Positions 46,033 to 55,762 of a stretch of DNA of 64,000 nucleotides are shown piece by piece; position 1 is the first letter of the stretch, and the number at the start of each line of letters is the position of its first letter. The position numbers were made by a program, and so were the translations under genes. The stretch is taken from the NCBI RefSeq assembly GCF_900157305.1, contig NZ_LS974202.1, positions 2,480,001-2,544,000 on the forward strand. Reading direction: 5' to 3'. The notes under the pieces were generated by a model. It searched no databases, was not told the origin of the DNA, and saw only the letters and a list, made by a program, of their open reading frames with translations. The DNA is from Mesotoga infera (lineage in GTDB: Bacteria > Thermotogota > Thermotogae > Petrotogales > Kosmotogaceae).

Positions 46033-49000
46033 ATGATTCGAATACTGGGAAAACGTGAAAGCCGCCTGGAAAAAATCATTTCAAAAACTAAACACAGTGT
46101 CAGTCATGATTTAGATACTGTAAGTAAAAATGATGTAGTTTTATTTATAGATACAGTACCCGATAAAGATATACTATCTAGAACTATCGGCAGGACTCCG
46201 GTCGTGCTTTACGGCTCTGCCGTGAAGGCTCTCCAGTTGATCGGTATCGAAGAGAGAGGAGCGATAGAAGAGTCGAGAGTCTCTTTGAGCGACGCTCCGT
46301 GGGATAAGAGGGGTTTCCAGTCTTACAGGGGTCACCCGCTCTTTCACGGGCTGCACGGCGGCTTTTACAGCATCCATCTCAACGCGTACGAAAAGATGCC
46401 CGACGTTTTTTATTACAGGGGAAATGCGGCGAAAGTGATCGCTGTGGAAAAGCGATATATAAGCTATGTAAGAGAGAATGCTTTAATCTGGCTCCACACG
46501 TTTGAAGGGTTTCCCGTTCTTTCGATCGGCGGCTTGTTGCCGCTAGAGCGTGAAGACGACCCATACTGGAGAGAAGTCGAAAAGTTCGTTGAAAACACTC
46601 TTGAATTCATGTCGGGTGGTGGACAGGGAGGATCATACTGGACCGAGGCGTATTGCGTTTGCAGGCACGTTTTCTTCGACCGTGATTCTGAGATTCCCTC
46701 GCTTTCTCCCGTTATAATCTGGCCGGACGCTTCCATCGCCGTCGAAAATGCCTGCGGTTACCTGAGTACTTCCGGAGAGAGATTGCTGGCAAATATGAGT
46801 GATGAGCGGATAGAAGAGGTCTGGGCTCACCCTTTCAGGATTCTAAAATTTCTGGAATTCTCCATCGACGGAAAGCCACTTCCTCTGAGCGCCAGGTCGG
46901 TTTTTTGCACGCCCGAAAGAGTGGAGTTCAAACTGGAGTGCGGAAGAATTAATGTCTTCAGCAGTCTGAAGGAGCCCTTCCTCTTCGTGCAGGTAGACCC
47001 GAACGATCGACGGGAACATACTATTGGTGTTTTATTCGAGTCGGACATGAGAATCATGTGGCCCATGGACGAAGCTTACAGCGGCGATAGGTTCTACACC
47101 GTCTTCGAAAGAGGTGTCCGCCTTTTCACCGAAGACGGTCAAATGAGAGCTTTAATAGTCAACTCGAATCCGGTGAGGATAGAAATCGGCGACGACGGAA
47201 AGTCGGTCACCGGAAGATTCGAGAGTCGCTTCGAAGGGACCGGTTATATGGCGATAATCGCAAGCATCGCGGGCGAGGAGTGCCCCCGATCGATCGATAT
47301 GCAGAAAGAGATAGAAAGGGCCAGAAACTTCTATACGGCCTATCTGGAAAGGGGAAGGGTGAGAACCGACGATCACCGTCTGAACGAGGCTCTCGATCTG
47401 GCGCGCGTGGGCGCTATCAAATTCAGGGCCGCCACTCCCGGCATAGGAACCGGCCTCATGGCAGGGTACGCTTCGAGCAGGCCGGGGTGGTTCAGCGCTA
47501 GACCCGGGTATGCCTGGTATTTCGGCCGCGACAGTCTATGGTGTTCGCTGGCCCTTCTGGATATCGGGGACTTCGAAACCGTGAGGGAAAATCTCGAACT
47601 TCTGATCAAGTACCGGAGGCTTGACGGGAAGATCTATCACGAATTGACCTCGAGTGGTGTGGTTCACTACGACGCCGCCGATTCGACACCACTCTTTCTG
47701 TACACCCTTTACAGATATGTCAAGCACACGGGCGACCTCGATTTCGTCAGAAAAAATCTCGGCTCTCTGCGCGCGGCTCTCGATTACTGCGCCGGAACCG
47801 ATTCAGACGGGGACGGTCTAATAGAGAACACTATTGCCGGGCACGGCTGGATCGAAGGGGGCAGGCTTTACGGGGCGAGCGCCTCGTTCTATCTCAACTG
47901 TATATGGCTGGCGGCCCTCAGGGGAGTCGGGGAACTGGCCGAAAAACTCCGTGACGCTGAGTTGCGAAATACGGTCGCCTCCTTGGAGGAGAAGGCGGTC
48001 GCAGGACTGGGAAAATTCTACGACCCTTCGAATGGATACGCGCTCGGCATAGACCGGTACGGAAGGCAGATGCCCTACAGGACCGTCATGGCTTCGATGG
48101 GCGTAATCTTCGACGCTGTGTCGAGCGAGAGTATCGGAGAACAGTTCGATGAGTTCGCCACCGACGACTTCTCTACCGACTGGGGTGTAAGGATAATCGG
48201 GAAGAGCTCGGGCATCTTCAACCCCAAAGGTTACCACGAGGGAAGCGTCTGGCCCCTCTTCACGGGCTGGGCTGCTCTGGCGCAGTTCAAAATCGGAGCC
48301 GATCTCGACGGTTACAACCACACTCTGGCCAACCTGTACACTTGCAGGGACTTCTCAGGAGGCTATATACCGGAGGTTCTCAACGGCGAGTCCTATGAGC
48401 TTTCGGGAGTCTGCCCGCACCAGGCCTGGTCGGAAACTATGGGCTTTCATCCCTTTTACGAAGGCGTACTGGGCTTCGAACCGGATTCTCTTAGGGGAAC
48501 GTTGAGACTCGGGCCTTCCATACCGCCGAATCTGGGAAGGCTCGAAGCCGGGCCGCTGGTCTTCGGAGACAACTCGCTAGATCTCCGTTACGCTTCTTCC
48601 GTAGTCCTGGGCGAATTAATAGGGGTGACTCAGCGTTTCGAATTGAGACTCAAGAGGGAGGTTCCCGTTTACTTCACTCCCCATATACCGGCATACGCCG
48701 GAAGGATAGAATTCAGCGTAAACGGCCGCAAAAGACCGGTCAAGGTTTACCGGCGGAGAACGGCGACCGCCTGCAGAATTGAGCCGGACGGACCGGTGAG
48801 CGGCAGGGAACTGGAGATCGAGGTCAGGTACAGCGTCCCCTTCCTCCTGATGTCAGTAGAACCGCAGTTGCACAGGGGAAAGAAGAGCCGCCAGCCCAGG
48901 ATCGTCTCCATCGAAAGAACAAATAAAGGCTGGGAGTTGACACTCGCCGTTCCGGGCGGAAGATCGTGCATTCCCTTCCTGGCCTCGAAGGGTTTGAAAG

Positions 49001-49107
49001 CCAAAAACGCCGTCTTTGAGGACGGGAAGCTGTGTGTTTCTGGCGACCGGACGGGATACGAACTCGTAAAAATCTTACTTCGACACGAAGAACTCCCTAT
49101 CCTCTGA
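46033..49107 (+). CDS. Amylo-alpha-1,6-glucosidase-like (alpha/alpha)6 glycosidase
   Basis: A 1024-residue cytoplasmic enzyme. The first 430 residues are a beta-rich N-region without known motif. The toroid domain (about 440-850) includes RPGYAWYFGRDSLWCSLALLD, the FGRDS motif of glycogen debranching C-domains, YHEGSVWPLFTGWAAL and CPHQAWSETMGFHPF. A C-terminal beta-domain follows. The substrate is probably an alpha-linked oligosaccharide or a derivative. The first 50 or so codons are far more A+T-rich than the rest (AAA, TTA, ATA, AGT, ACA are used repeatedly). The ribosome site before the ATG is weak. Last gene of the operon; its end overlaps convergent ruvA by 11 bases. Confidence 0.8.
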   Translation: MIRILGKRESRLEKIISKTKHSVSHDLDTVSKNDVVLFIDTVPDKDILSRTIGRTPVVLYGSAVKALQLIGIEERGAIEESRVSLSDAPWDKRGFQSYRGHPLFHGLHGGFYSIHLNAYEKMPDVFYYRGNAAKVIAVEKRYISYVRENALIWLHTFEGFPVLSIGGLLPLEREDDPYWREVEKFVENTLEFMSGGGQGGSYWTEAYCVCRHVFFDRDSEIPSLSPVIIWPDASIAVENACGYLSTSGERLLANMSDERIEEVWAHPFRILKFLEFSIDGKPLPLSARSVFCTPERVEFKLECGRINVFSSLKEPFLFVQVDPNDRREHTIGVLFESDMRIMWPMDEAYSGDRFYTVFERGVRLFTEDGQMRALIVNSNPVRIEIGDDGKSVTGRFESRFEGTGYMAIIASIAGEECPRSIDMQKEIERARNFYTAYLERGRVRTDDHRLNEALDLARVGAIKFRAATPGIGTGLMAGYASSRPGWFSARPGYAWYFGRDSLWCSLALLDIGDFETVRENLELLIKYRRLDGKIYHELTSSGVVHYDAADSTPLFLYTLYRYVKHTGDLDFVRKNLGSLRAALDYCAGTDSDGDGLIENTIAGHGWIEGGRLYGASASFYLNCIWLAALRGVGELAEKLRDAELRNTVASLEEKAVAGLGKFYDPSNGYALGIDRYGRQMPYRTVMASMGVIFDAVSSESIGEQFDEFATDDFSTDWGVRIIGKSSGIFNPKGYHEGSVWPLFTGWAALAQFKIGADLDGYNHTLANLYTCRDFSGGYIPEVLNGESYELSGVCPHQAWSETMGFHPFYEGVLGFEPDSLRGTLRLGPSIPPNLGRLEAGPLVFGDNSLDLRYASSVVLGELIGVTQRFELRLKREVPVYFTPHIPAYAGRIEFSVNGRKRPVKVYRRRTATACRIEPDGPVSGRELEIEVRYSVPFLLMSVEPQLHRGKKSRQPRIVSIERTNKGWELTLAVPGGRSCIPFLASKGLKAKNAVFEDGKLCVSGDRTGYELVKILLRHEELPIL

Positions 49108-49693
49108 TCTCTTTTAAGGCCGTTTTGATGAGTTCCTGTGTATCGATCGAGGGATTTTTCTTGAGAAGACCGGCGACGGTCCTTCTCGCTTGCTGTTCAT
49201 CGAAGCCGAGCGAGGCAAGAGCTATTATGGCATCTTCGCCGGTCGAACGTTGAGTAGTAGGCAGCGATCTCATTTCCTCTTCGCCTTCGGCAATGTTCAG
49301 CACAGAGGCCAGTTCGACGACGATCCTCTCGGCCGTCTTTTTTCCCACGCCCGGCAATCTTGATAGCTCGTCGATATTTCTGGTGGCAATGAGGCTTCGC
49401 AATCTGGAGGGTGTCGTTGCCGAGAGGATCTTCATCGCCGATTTCGGGCCGATCTTGCTCATCTTGAGCAATGTGTCGAAGAGATCCAGCTCCTCCCTCT
49501 CAGCGAAACCGTAAAGCTCGGGAGGTCTATCCTGAGAATAGGCCATGCGGGTGAGAAGAAGAGCCGTCTCTCCCTTCACGAGTCTGTTCAGGGTGCCGGG
49601 AGTGCAGTTCAACCTCAAATAGAAGCCTCCAACCTGTACTACGACTTCGGTCTCCCGCTTTTCCAGTACCTTCCCCTCAACGCCTTCCAGCAT
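49097..49693 (-). CDS. ruvA: Holliday junction branch migration protein RuvA
   Basis: A 198-residue RuvA, which holds four-way DNA junctions so RuvB can drive branch migration. The OB-fold N-domain (residues 1-63), the two helix-hairpin-helix motifs (LLKMSKIGPKSAMKIL and LSRLPGVGKKTAERIV), and a small C-terminal domain for RuvB binding (DAIIALASLGFDEQQAR) are all present at usual length. The gene starts inside folC (17-base overlap) and closes the housekeeping cluster. ruvB and ruvC are not in the window. Confidence 0.95.
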   Translation of the reverse strand: MLEGVEGKVLEKRETEVVVQVGGFYLRLNCTPGTLNRLVKGETALLLTRMAYSQDRPPELYGFAEREELDLFDTLLKMSKIGPKSAMKILSATTPSRLRSLIATRNIDELSRLPGVGKKTAERIVVELASVLNIAEGEEEMRSLPTTQRSTGEDAIIALASLGFDEQQARRTVAGLLKKNPSIDTQELIKTALKEIRG

Positions 49694-51002
49694 ATTCCTT
49701 CACTCCGGTGAGGATGTTCCTGAGCTCGCTCACCAGATAGAGCGAACCGCAAATTAGAAACCGTTTCTCCCCGCCTTTGAGTAGGGAGTCGAGCGCCTCC
49801 CGGTAAGAATCTATGTACTCGACGTTGCTTGCGTATCTTTTCCAGACGCCAGCCACGTTCTCGGGATGGACGCTGCGGTGGTTGGGAACTCTGCAGACCA
49901 CTACCCTATCGGCCACAGGCGCGAGCGCCCTGATGTTGCTTTCAAAGTCTTTATCGTCGAGACTTCCGAAGAGGATGGTCAGCCTTTGGCCAGGGTAATA
50001 TCTCTCCACGGTCTTTTTGAGGACCTTAGCCGCCTCGGGATTGTGGGCGCCGTCGAGTACTATCTCCTTGCCCTGGACGTGCATCACTTCAAACCTTCCG
50101 GGCCAGAAAATCTGCCCGAGCGCCTTTCTCAGAGCCTCTTCCCTCATTTCAAGACCCAGTCTGCCGAACGAGAGTTCAAGAGCCTTTAGCGATATGGCCG
50201 CGTTCATTGTCTGGTGCTCGCCGTTGAGATTTATATGCAAATTCTCCAGCGTTCTGTCGCCGTAATAGTCGAAGATATTGTCGTTGGTGGAGTAGCTCCT
50301 GCCGGTCGCGTTGAAATCACGCCAGTACGCGTAAAGCGGAGAGTTCAAATTGCGTGCCGTCTCTTCGATCACCCTGAGCACAGACGGACGGGTGACACCG
50401 GTTACGATCGGACAGCCGGATTTAATTATCCCGGATTTCTCGAATGCGATCTTCTCTTCACTGTCGCCTAGTATGTTCATATGGTCGAGGCCTACGCTGG
50501 TTATTATCGAGACCAGAGCCGAGTCGATAATGTTACTTGCGTCGAACCTGCCCCCCAAACCGACTTCTACGACCGCGACGTCGGCTTGCTTTTCCCTGTA
50601 GTACATGAAGCTCATCGCCGTCACCACTTCGAAGAAGCTGGGAGAGTACTCCTCACCCTTGGCATCCATCTTCTCCAGAGCCGGCTGCATCTCTTCCAGG
50701 AGGTGTACTACCTCGTCTTCCTTTATGAAATGCCCGTCTAGCTGTATCCTCTCTCTGAAGGACACTATGTGCGGGGAGATGTTCAGACCCGTCTTGAGAC
50801 CGTGAAACGTTAAGACTGTGGCGATGGTGGCGGCCACGCTGCCCTTGCCATTGGTTCCGGTTATATGGACGATTGGGCAGGCCTTTTGCGGGTTGCCCAG
50901 TCTTTCCAGGAGTTCTCTTATTCTATAGAGTCCGTATTTGATCTGTCCATAAGGTCGCGAATTATAAAGGTAATCTATGGTCTGACTGTATGTTCTACTC
51001 AT
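49677..51002 (-). CDS. folC: Folylpolyglutamate synthase / dihydrofolate synthase
   Basis: A 441-residue Mur-ligase-type enzyme that adds glutamate to folates or dihydropteroate. It shows the P-loop GTNGKGS (residues 49-55), SPHIVSFRERI, VEVGLGGRFDASN, TSVGLDHMNILGD and the C-terminal LDGAHNPEA. Length is normal. Its start overlaps the stop of valS by four bases (ATGA) and its end overlaps ruvA, so all three are coupled. Confidence 0.95.
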   Translation of the reverse strand: MSRTYSQTIDYLYNSRPYGQIKYGLYRIRELLERLGNPQKACPIVHITGTNGKGSVAATIATVLTFHGLKTGLNISPHIVSFRERIQLDGHFIKEDEVVHLLEEMQPALEKMDAKGEEYSPSFFEVVTAMSFMYYREKQADVAVVEVGLGGRFDASNIIDSALVSIITSVGLDHMNILGDSEEKIAFEKSGIIKSGCPIVTGVTRPSVLRVIEETARNLNSPLYAYWRDFNATGRSYSTNDNIFDYYGDRTLENLHINLNGEHQTMNAAISLKALELSFGRLGLEMREEALRKALGQIFWPGRFEVMHVQGKEIVLDGAHNPEAAKVLKKTVERYYPGQRLTILFGSLDDKDFESNIRALAPVADRVVVCRVPNHRSVHPENVAGVWKRYASNVEYIDSYREALDSLLKGGEKRFLICGSLYLVSELRNILTGVKEYAGRR

Positions 51003-53602
51003 CTCAAATCTTCTATAATCTTTTTTATCCTTTCGATGTTGTCCCTGCTCGTTACGAGGCGTTCTCTGTTCTCCAGAACAACTTCTTCGGGAGCGTTTTT
51101 AAGGAAGTCTTCGTTAGACAGTTTCACTTCGGTCTTTTCAAGGTCTTTGCATTCTTTCTCAAGTTTTGCCTGAAGTCGGTTTATCTCCGAAGGTACGTCT
51201 ATCTCTCCAAGGACAACGTAGAAGAGGTTAGACTGGTCTCCCCAGGCCGAGACACTGCCCCTGGATTTGCCGTCTTTGAGAGAAATCGCGTTGGAATTGG
51301 ACAGATGGGCTATGAGGTCGAGGTAGCTTTTTTCCAGCGGAGTTCCCAGATAGTACACGTCGGTTCTGGTCGAAGGCGGGATGTTCATCTCGGCTTTGAC
51401 GTTCCTGATGCCCCTCACCGTATCCATGAGGCGAGAATAGGCGTTTTCGGCCTCAGGGTCGATCATATTTCCTTCGACTTTCGGCCAGTCGGCGACTATG
51501 AGAGCTCCGTCTGACCCGGGTAGTTTCTGCCATAGCTCCTCGGTTATGTACGGCATGATTGGGTGAAGCATTCTAAGGGATATATCGAGCACCCTGACGA
51601 GCACGTTTTGCGCCACTTTTCTGTCGCCCTTCCCTTCGTAAAGCCTGGGTTTGGCGCTTTCTATGTACCAGTCGCAGAATTCGTTCCAGAAGAAAGCGTA
51701 TATCGTCTTGGCGGCGGCAGGGAAGTCGTAGGACTCCAGACTCACGGTCATCGATTCCAGAGACCTCTGAAGACGCGAGAGTATCCAACGGTCTTCGAGA
51801 GCCAGCTCTGCCTTTTCAAGCTCCAGGGATTCGAAGTCTTCCAGGTTCATTATGGCGAATCTGGCCGCATTCCAGATCTTGTTGGCGAACTTCTTGTATA
51901 TGTCGAAAAACCTTATGTCGAGTTTTATATCGTGATTCTGTGCCGCCAGAATGGCCAACGTGAAGCGCATCGCGTCCGTTCCGTACTCTTTTATAACATC
52001 AAGCGGGTCGATGCCGTTCCCCTTCGATTTCGACATCTTCTGTCCGGTCTTATCCCTTATCAGCCGGTTTATGAACACATGTTCGAAGGGTTTTTCGCCC
52101 ATGAAGTGGTAGCCGGCCATGATCATTCTCGCCACCCAGAAGAAAATTATATCGAAGCCGGTTATGAGGACGCTCGTCGGGTAGTAAGTCGCCAGATCTT
52201 CCGTCTCTTCTGGCCAGCCCAGCGTCGTGAATGGCCAGAGCTGTGAGGAGAACCAGGTGTCGAGTACGTCCTCATCCTGCCGGATCTTGCCCGAGCCGCA
52301 GTTGGGACAGCTTTCGGGATCGTTCTCCTCAACTATGACCTCTCCACACTCGTCGCAGTACCAGACCGGGATGCGATGGCCCCACCAGAGCTGTCTGGAG
52401 ATGCACCAGTCCCTTATATCGTTCATCCAGTTGAGATAGACCTTCTTCCAGGTTTCGGGGAAGAAGACGACCTCTCCGTCTTCGACGGCCTTTATTCCCC
52501 TCTCGGCGAGCGGTCCGACCTTCACGTACCACTGGTCCGAGAGCGAGGGTTCGACTACCGTGTCGCAACGGTAGCACCTTCCCACTGCATGAACCATAGG
52601 TTCTATCTTTAGCAGATAACCCTGTTCCTCGAGATCCTTAACCACCTGTTTCCTGGCCTCGTATCTGTCCAGACCGGCGTACTTGCCGCCGGCTTCGGTT
52701 ATTTTCGCGTCTTTGTCGAAGACCTCCACCAGCGGCAGATTGTGTCTTATCCCTATCTGGAAGTCGTTCGGATCGTGCGCCGGGGTCACCTTGAGCGCGC
52801 CCGTACCGAAGGTCGGATCGACGTACCTGTCGGCCACTATGGGAAGCTCCCTGTTTACCAGAGGCAGTATGGCCGTCTTTCCCTGCAACGATAAGTATCT
52901 CTCGTCGGAGGGATAGACGGCAACCCCCGTATCTGCAAGCATGGTTTCCGGTCTGGTGGTCGCTATCACTACGAACTCATCGCTGCCCTTGATAGGATAC
53001 TTTATGTGGTAGAAGGCTCCCTTTTCGTCCTCGTGTTCCACTTCCTCGTCCGAAAGAACCGTTGAACATCTGGGACACCAGTTGACTATGTATTTGCCCC
53101 TGTATATCAGGCCTTCCTTGTAGAGTTGAACGAAGGATTTTCTTACGGCATGGCTCAATCGTTCATCCAGGGTGAATCGCTCCCTGCTCCAGTCAACGGA
53201 ACAGCCCATGGCCTCTATCTGTTCCCTGATTTTCTGCCTGTATTCCCTGGTCCAATCCCATGTAGTTTCCAGGAATTTTTCACGGCCGAGTTTCCTCCTG
53301 TCGATACCCTTCTTGGCGAGGTTTTTCTCGACGGCATTCTGCGTTGCGATACCGGCGTGGTCCTCTCCCGGAACCCAGAGAGCCCTGAAACCCTGCATTC
53401 TCTTGAACCTTGTCATGATATCTTGAAGGATGAGATTGAGTGCGTGACCCATATGGAGGGCTGCCGTTATGTTTGGTGGCGGTATCATTATGGTGAAAGG
53501 CTTTCCACTGCCCTTAGGTTTGAAGTGGCCGTTCTCCTTCCAGTATGAGTACCACTTCTTCTCCAGGTCGGAAGGAGTGTACCTGGTTCCCAGTTCTTTC
53601 AT
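50999..53602 (-). CDS. valS: Valyl-tRNA synthetase
   Basis: An 867-residue class I synthetase that charges tRNA-Val. HIGH motif HMGH near residue 49, the CP1 editing domain with zinc-type cysteine pairs (WCPRC, WYCDECG and CPNCG), KMSKS near residue 521, an anticodon-binding domain, and a C-terminal coiled-coil arm (QAKLEKECKDLEKTEVKL). All key parts are complete. GGGGGT precedes the ATG. It is followed with overlap by folC; upstream is an 88-base gap to a membrane-protein gene. Confidence 0.97.
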   Translation of the reverse strand: MKELGTRYTPSDLEKKWYSYWKENGHFKPKGSGKPFTIMIPPPNITAALHMGHALNLILQDIMTRFKRMQGFRALWVPGEDHAGIATQNAVEKNLAKKGIDRRKLGREKFLETTWDWTREYRQKIREQIEAMGCSVDWSRERFTLDERLSHAVRKSFVQLYKEGLIYRGKYIVNWCPRCSTVLSDEEVEHEDEKGAFYHIKYPIKGSDEFVVIATTRPETMLADTGVAVYPSDERYLSLQGKTAILPLVNRELPIVADRYVDPTFGTGALKVTPAHDPNDFQIGIRHNLPLVEVFDKDAKITEAGGKYAGLDRYEARKQVVKDLEEQGYLLKIEPMVHAVGRCYRCDTVVEPSLSDQWYVKVGPLAERGIKAVEDGEVVFFPETWKKVYLNWMNDIRDWCISRQLWWGHRIPVWYCDECGEVIVEENDPESCPNCGSGKIRQDEDVLDTWFSSQLWPFTTLGWPEETEDLATYYPTSVLITGFDIIFFWVARMIMAGYHFMGEKPFEHVFINRLIRDKTGQKMSKSKGNGIDPLDVIKEYGTDAMRFTLAILAAQNHDIKLDIRFFDIYKKFANKIWNAARFAIMNLEDFESLELEKAELALEDRWILSRLQRSLESMTVSLESYDFPAAAKTIYAFFWNEFCDWYIESAKPRLYEGKGDRKVAQNVLVRVLDISLRMLHPIMPYITEELWQKLPGSDGALIVADWPKVEGNMIDPEAENAYSRLMDTVRGIRNVKAEMNIPPSTRTDVYYLGTPLEKSYLDLIAHLSNSNAISLKDGKSRGSVSAWGDQSNLFYVVLGEIDVPSEINRLQAKLEKECKDLEKTEVKLSNEDFLKNAPEEVVLENRERLVTSRDNIERIKKIIEDLR

Positions 53603-53690
53603 AGGACTACCCCCTTACAAGCTTGCAGCGATTAACAGGAATTATATCACGAAGTGCCGGAGAGAAAGGGGAGGGGTTGTGCATTTGAGG

Positions 53691-54437
53691 TTAAGCCGTT
53701 GGTTCGCCGGGCGATTGCTTAGGTCGGCCGGGGAGTTCCTTTTCTTTTTCGATCTTCTCCTGGAGTTCAAGCACTGTCCTGGGCTCTTCGTAGAAAGTGT
53801 AAGCTTCTTCGCCGACTCTCACCACCAGGAAGTAGTCCTGTATTTTGGGCTTTCCCACCAGCTTGATGTTCCTGGCGGGCAGAAACATATCCCTCAAAGA
53901 CGGATAATACAGATCGCCCGAAGATGTACTCTGGTGGACGGCCACTTCTTCGATATCCTCCAGGGGTATCTCCATGTTGACCTGACCGGAACCGGGTATG
54001 TTCACGCTGAAATGGAAACTCCCTCCGTTTACCATGGCGTAACTCTGGCTCATGTTGACTTTCTCTATTCTCTCGACCCTGCCGAAGGTGTAGAAGAGCG
54101 ATAGGACCATGTTTCTGCTACCTTTACCGGAGAGACCAAGACGCCTGATCATCCTCTCTTTAGGCCTTTCCTCTCCCAGCCCCAGGAGCGCGGTCACCAG
54201 GCAGACTATATCGCCAACCAGAAAACCTCCCCTGAAGTTGGCCATCATCAAAGCGATCGATTCCACAATGATCGGTAAAAGAGGGGCGATTACCAATGAT
54301 ATATATGGCACTTTCCGTCTGAGGACGGTAAAGAGAACGAAGGCGGGTACACTCGTCAGGAAATAGGGGAGTGGACCGAGAAAGAGCCTGGTTGAGGCCG
54401 CAACTACGATCATCGCCATCAAAAGCAATGCAATCAC
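53691..54437 (-). CDS. Uncharacterised membrane protein between mnmE and valS
   Basis: A protein of about 248 residues that I do not recognise. Starting at GTG 54437 (overlapping the mnmE stop by four bases as GTGA) it has four hydrophobic segments in the first 105 residues (ALLLMAMIVVAAST, LPYFLTSVPAFVLFTVL, VIAPLLPIIVESIALMM, LVGDIVCLVTALLGLG), then a soluble domain of about 140 residues rich in beta strands, and a charged Pro-rich end. A frame open further upstream lies in mnmE and is not used. ATG 54419 is another possible start. The place inside a translation and repair cluster suggests co-expression, not a function. Confidence 0.68.
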   Translation of the reverse strand: MIALLLMAMIVVAASTRLFLGPLPYFLTSVPAFVLFTVLRRKVPYISLVIAPLLPIIVESIALMMANFRGGFLVGDIVCLVTALLGLGEERPKERMIRRLGLSGKGSRNMVLSLFYTFGRVERIEKVNMSQSYAMVNGGSFHFSVNIPGSGQVNMEIPLEDIEEVAVHQSTSSGDLYYPSLRDMFLPARNIKLVGKPKIQDYFLVVRVGEEAYTFYEEPRTVLELQEKIEKEKELPGRPKQSPGEPTA

Positions 54438-55762
54438 TTCCCGACGCAGAAATCGCTGAAGATCCTGTCGAGCAGGTCCTCGGTCAGGTTCCTTCCCAAA
54501 AGTTCGTCGAGGCTTTTGGCAGCGCTCTCGACGAGCGTGCTCACTATGTCGATTGTCACCCTCTCTTCGATGGCTTCTAAAGATTGGTGAAGATATCGCA
54601 GACACTCTTGGAGACAGACCCTTTGCCTTGCGCTGACGATTATCTGCTCTCCGATCGAAGTCAGGTCGACGGTCTTTTCGACCATCAGCTTTTCGAGCGA
54701 GGCGAGTCCCTGCCCGGTTCTGGCGCTTATTACGACGTCGTAACCGGCGCCGTCGATCTGTCTTATATCGGACTTGTTCGCTGCTCTGATCACTCTCTTC
54801 CCCTCCAGGTCGATTTTTTGAAGATAACCGGGATCGCCTGCCGGATCGCTCAGAAGTATCAGGAGGTCAGCATCTTCGATGGCCTTCAGGCTCCTCTGTA
54901 TTCCCATCTCTTCGATCGCATCGTTCGAGGCTCGTATGCCGGCCGTATCGATTACTCTGAAGAGAACGCCATTTATGCTCAGGTCCTCTTCGATAGTGTC
55001 TCTGGTGGTTCCGGGAATATCGGAAACGATCGCCCGGTCCCTTCTGAGCAGCGCGTTGAGAAGTGTGGACTTCCCGACGTTGGTCTCGCCCACGATAACC
55101 GTCTTGATTCCCTGAGCGATCCTCAACCCCTTGCTGGCGCTCTCGATGAAAGCCGAAATACTTTCCGAAAGGTCGTTCAGCTTTTCACCCAGGTCTTTGT
55201 AATCGGTCTCGACCTCGTCGGGGTAGTTGAGCTCAACTTCTATCGTCGCCAGCAACCGGATTATCTCTTCTCTGAAGATCGAGATCTCTTTGGAAATACC
55301 CTCTACGTAACTCCTTCTCGCCACATCCAGAGCCGTCTCGCTTCGCGAGGTTATCATCGCGTTTATAGCCTCGGCCTTTGGGAGATCGATCTTGCCGTTC
55401 AAAACGGCCCGCCTGGTGAACTCTCCGGGAAGAGCTTGTCTGAAACCCGCTTCGAGAAGGGCTTCCATAGCTCTATCGATGATTATCGGATTGCCGTGGA
55501 AGGAGAGTTCCACCATCTCTTCTCCAGTGTAGGAGGCCGGTGCCTGGAAATACACGAAGAGTATCTCGTCGAGGAATTCCCCCTTAGCCTTGAAGGAAGT
55601 TAGATAGATCCTTCTGGGTTTTGGTTTATCGGGCCGCTCCAGGAGAGGAAGGAGCCTCTCCAGTATCCGCTCGCCGGAACACCTGACCGTCGCGATCGCA
55701 GAGACGCCCCTGGCTGTCGCAAGGGCGCATATCGGATCAGTGAACAATCTCTTCAACTCCAA
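54434..55762 (-). CDS. mnmE: tRNA modification GTPase MnmE
   Basis: A 442-residue GTPase that with MnmG places the aminomethyl group on wobble uridine 34 of certain tRNAs. The N-terminal folate-binding domain has the typical ALATARGVSAIATVRCSG, the G domain has GETNVGKST (about residue 228), DTAGIR and NKSD, and the C-terminus ends in CVGK with the conserved cysteine. TTG start, with AGGAGA six bases upstream inside the end of mfd (26-base overlap). mnmG is not in the window. Confidence 0.95.
   Translation of the reverse strand: MELKRLFTDPICALATARGVSAIATVRCSGERILERLLPLLERPDKPKPRRIYLTSFKAKGEFLDEILFVYFQAPASYTGEEMVELSFHGNPIIIDRAMEALLEAGFRQALPGEFTRRAVLNGKIDLPKAEAINAMITSRSETALDVARRSYVEGISKEISIFREEIIRLLATIEVELNYPDEVETDYKDLGEKLNDLSESISAFIESASKGLRIAQGIKTVIVGETNVGKSTLLNALLRRDRAIVSDIPGTTRDTIEEDLSINGVLFRVIDTAGIRASNDAIEEMGIQRSLKAIEDADLLILLSDPAGDPGYLQKIDLEGKRVIRAANKSDIRQIDGAGYDVVISARTGQGLASLEKLMVEKTVDLTSIGEQIIVSARQRVCLQECLRYLHQSLEAIEERVTIDIVSTLVESAAKSLDELLGRNLTEDLLDRIFSDFCVGK

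Noticed and set aside
54584-55603. 339-codon plus-strand frame opposite mnmE
   Set aside because: MnmE on the minus strand has all GTPase motifs; the plus frame has none and no ribosome site.
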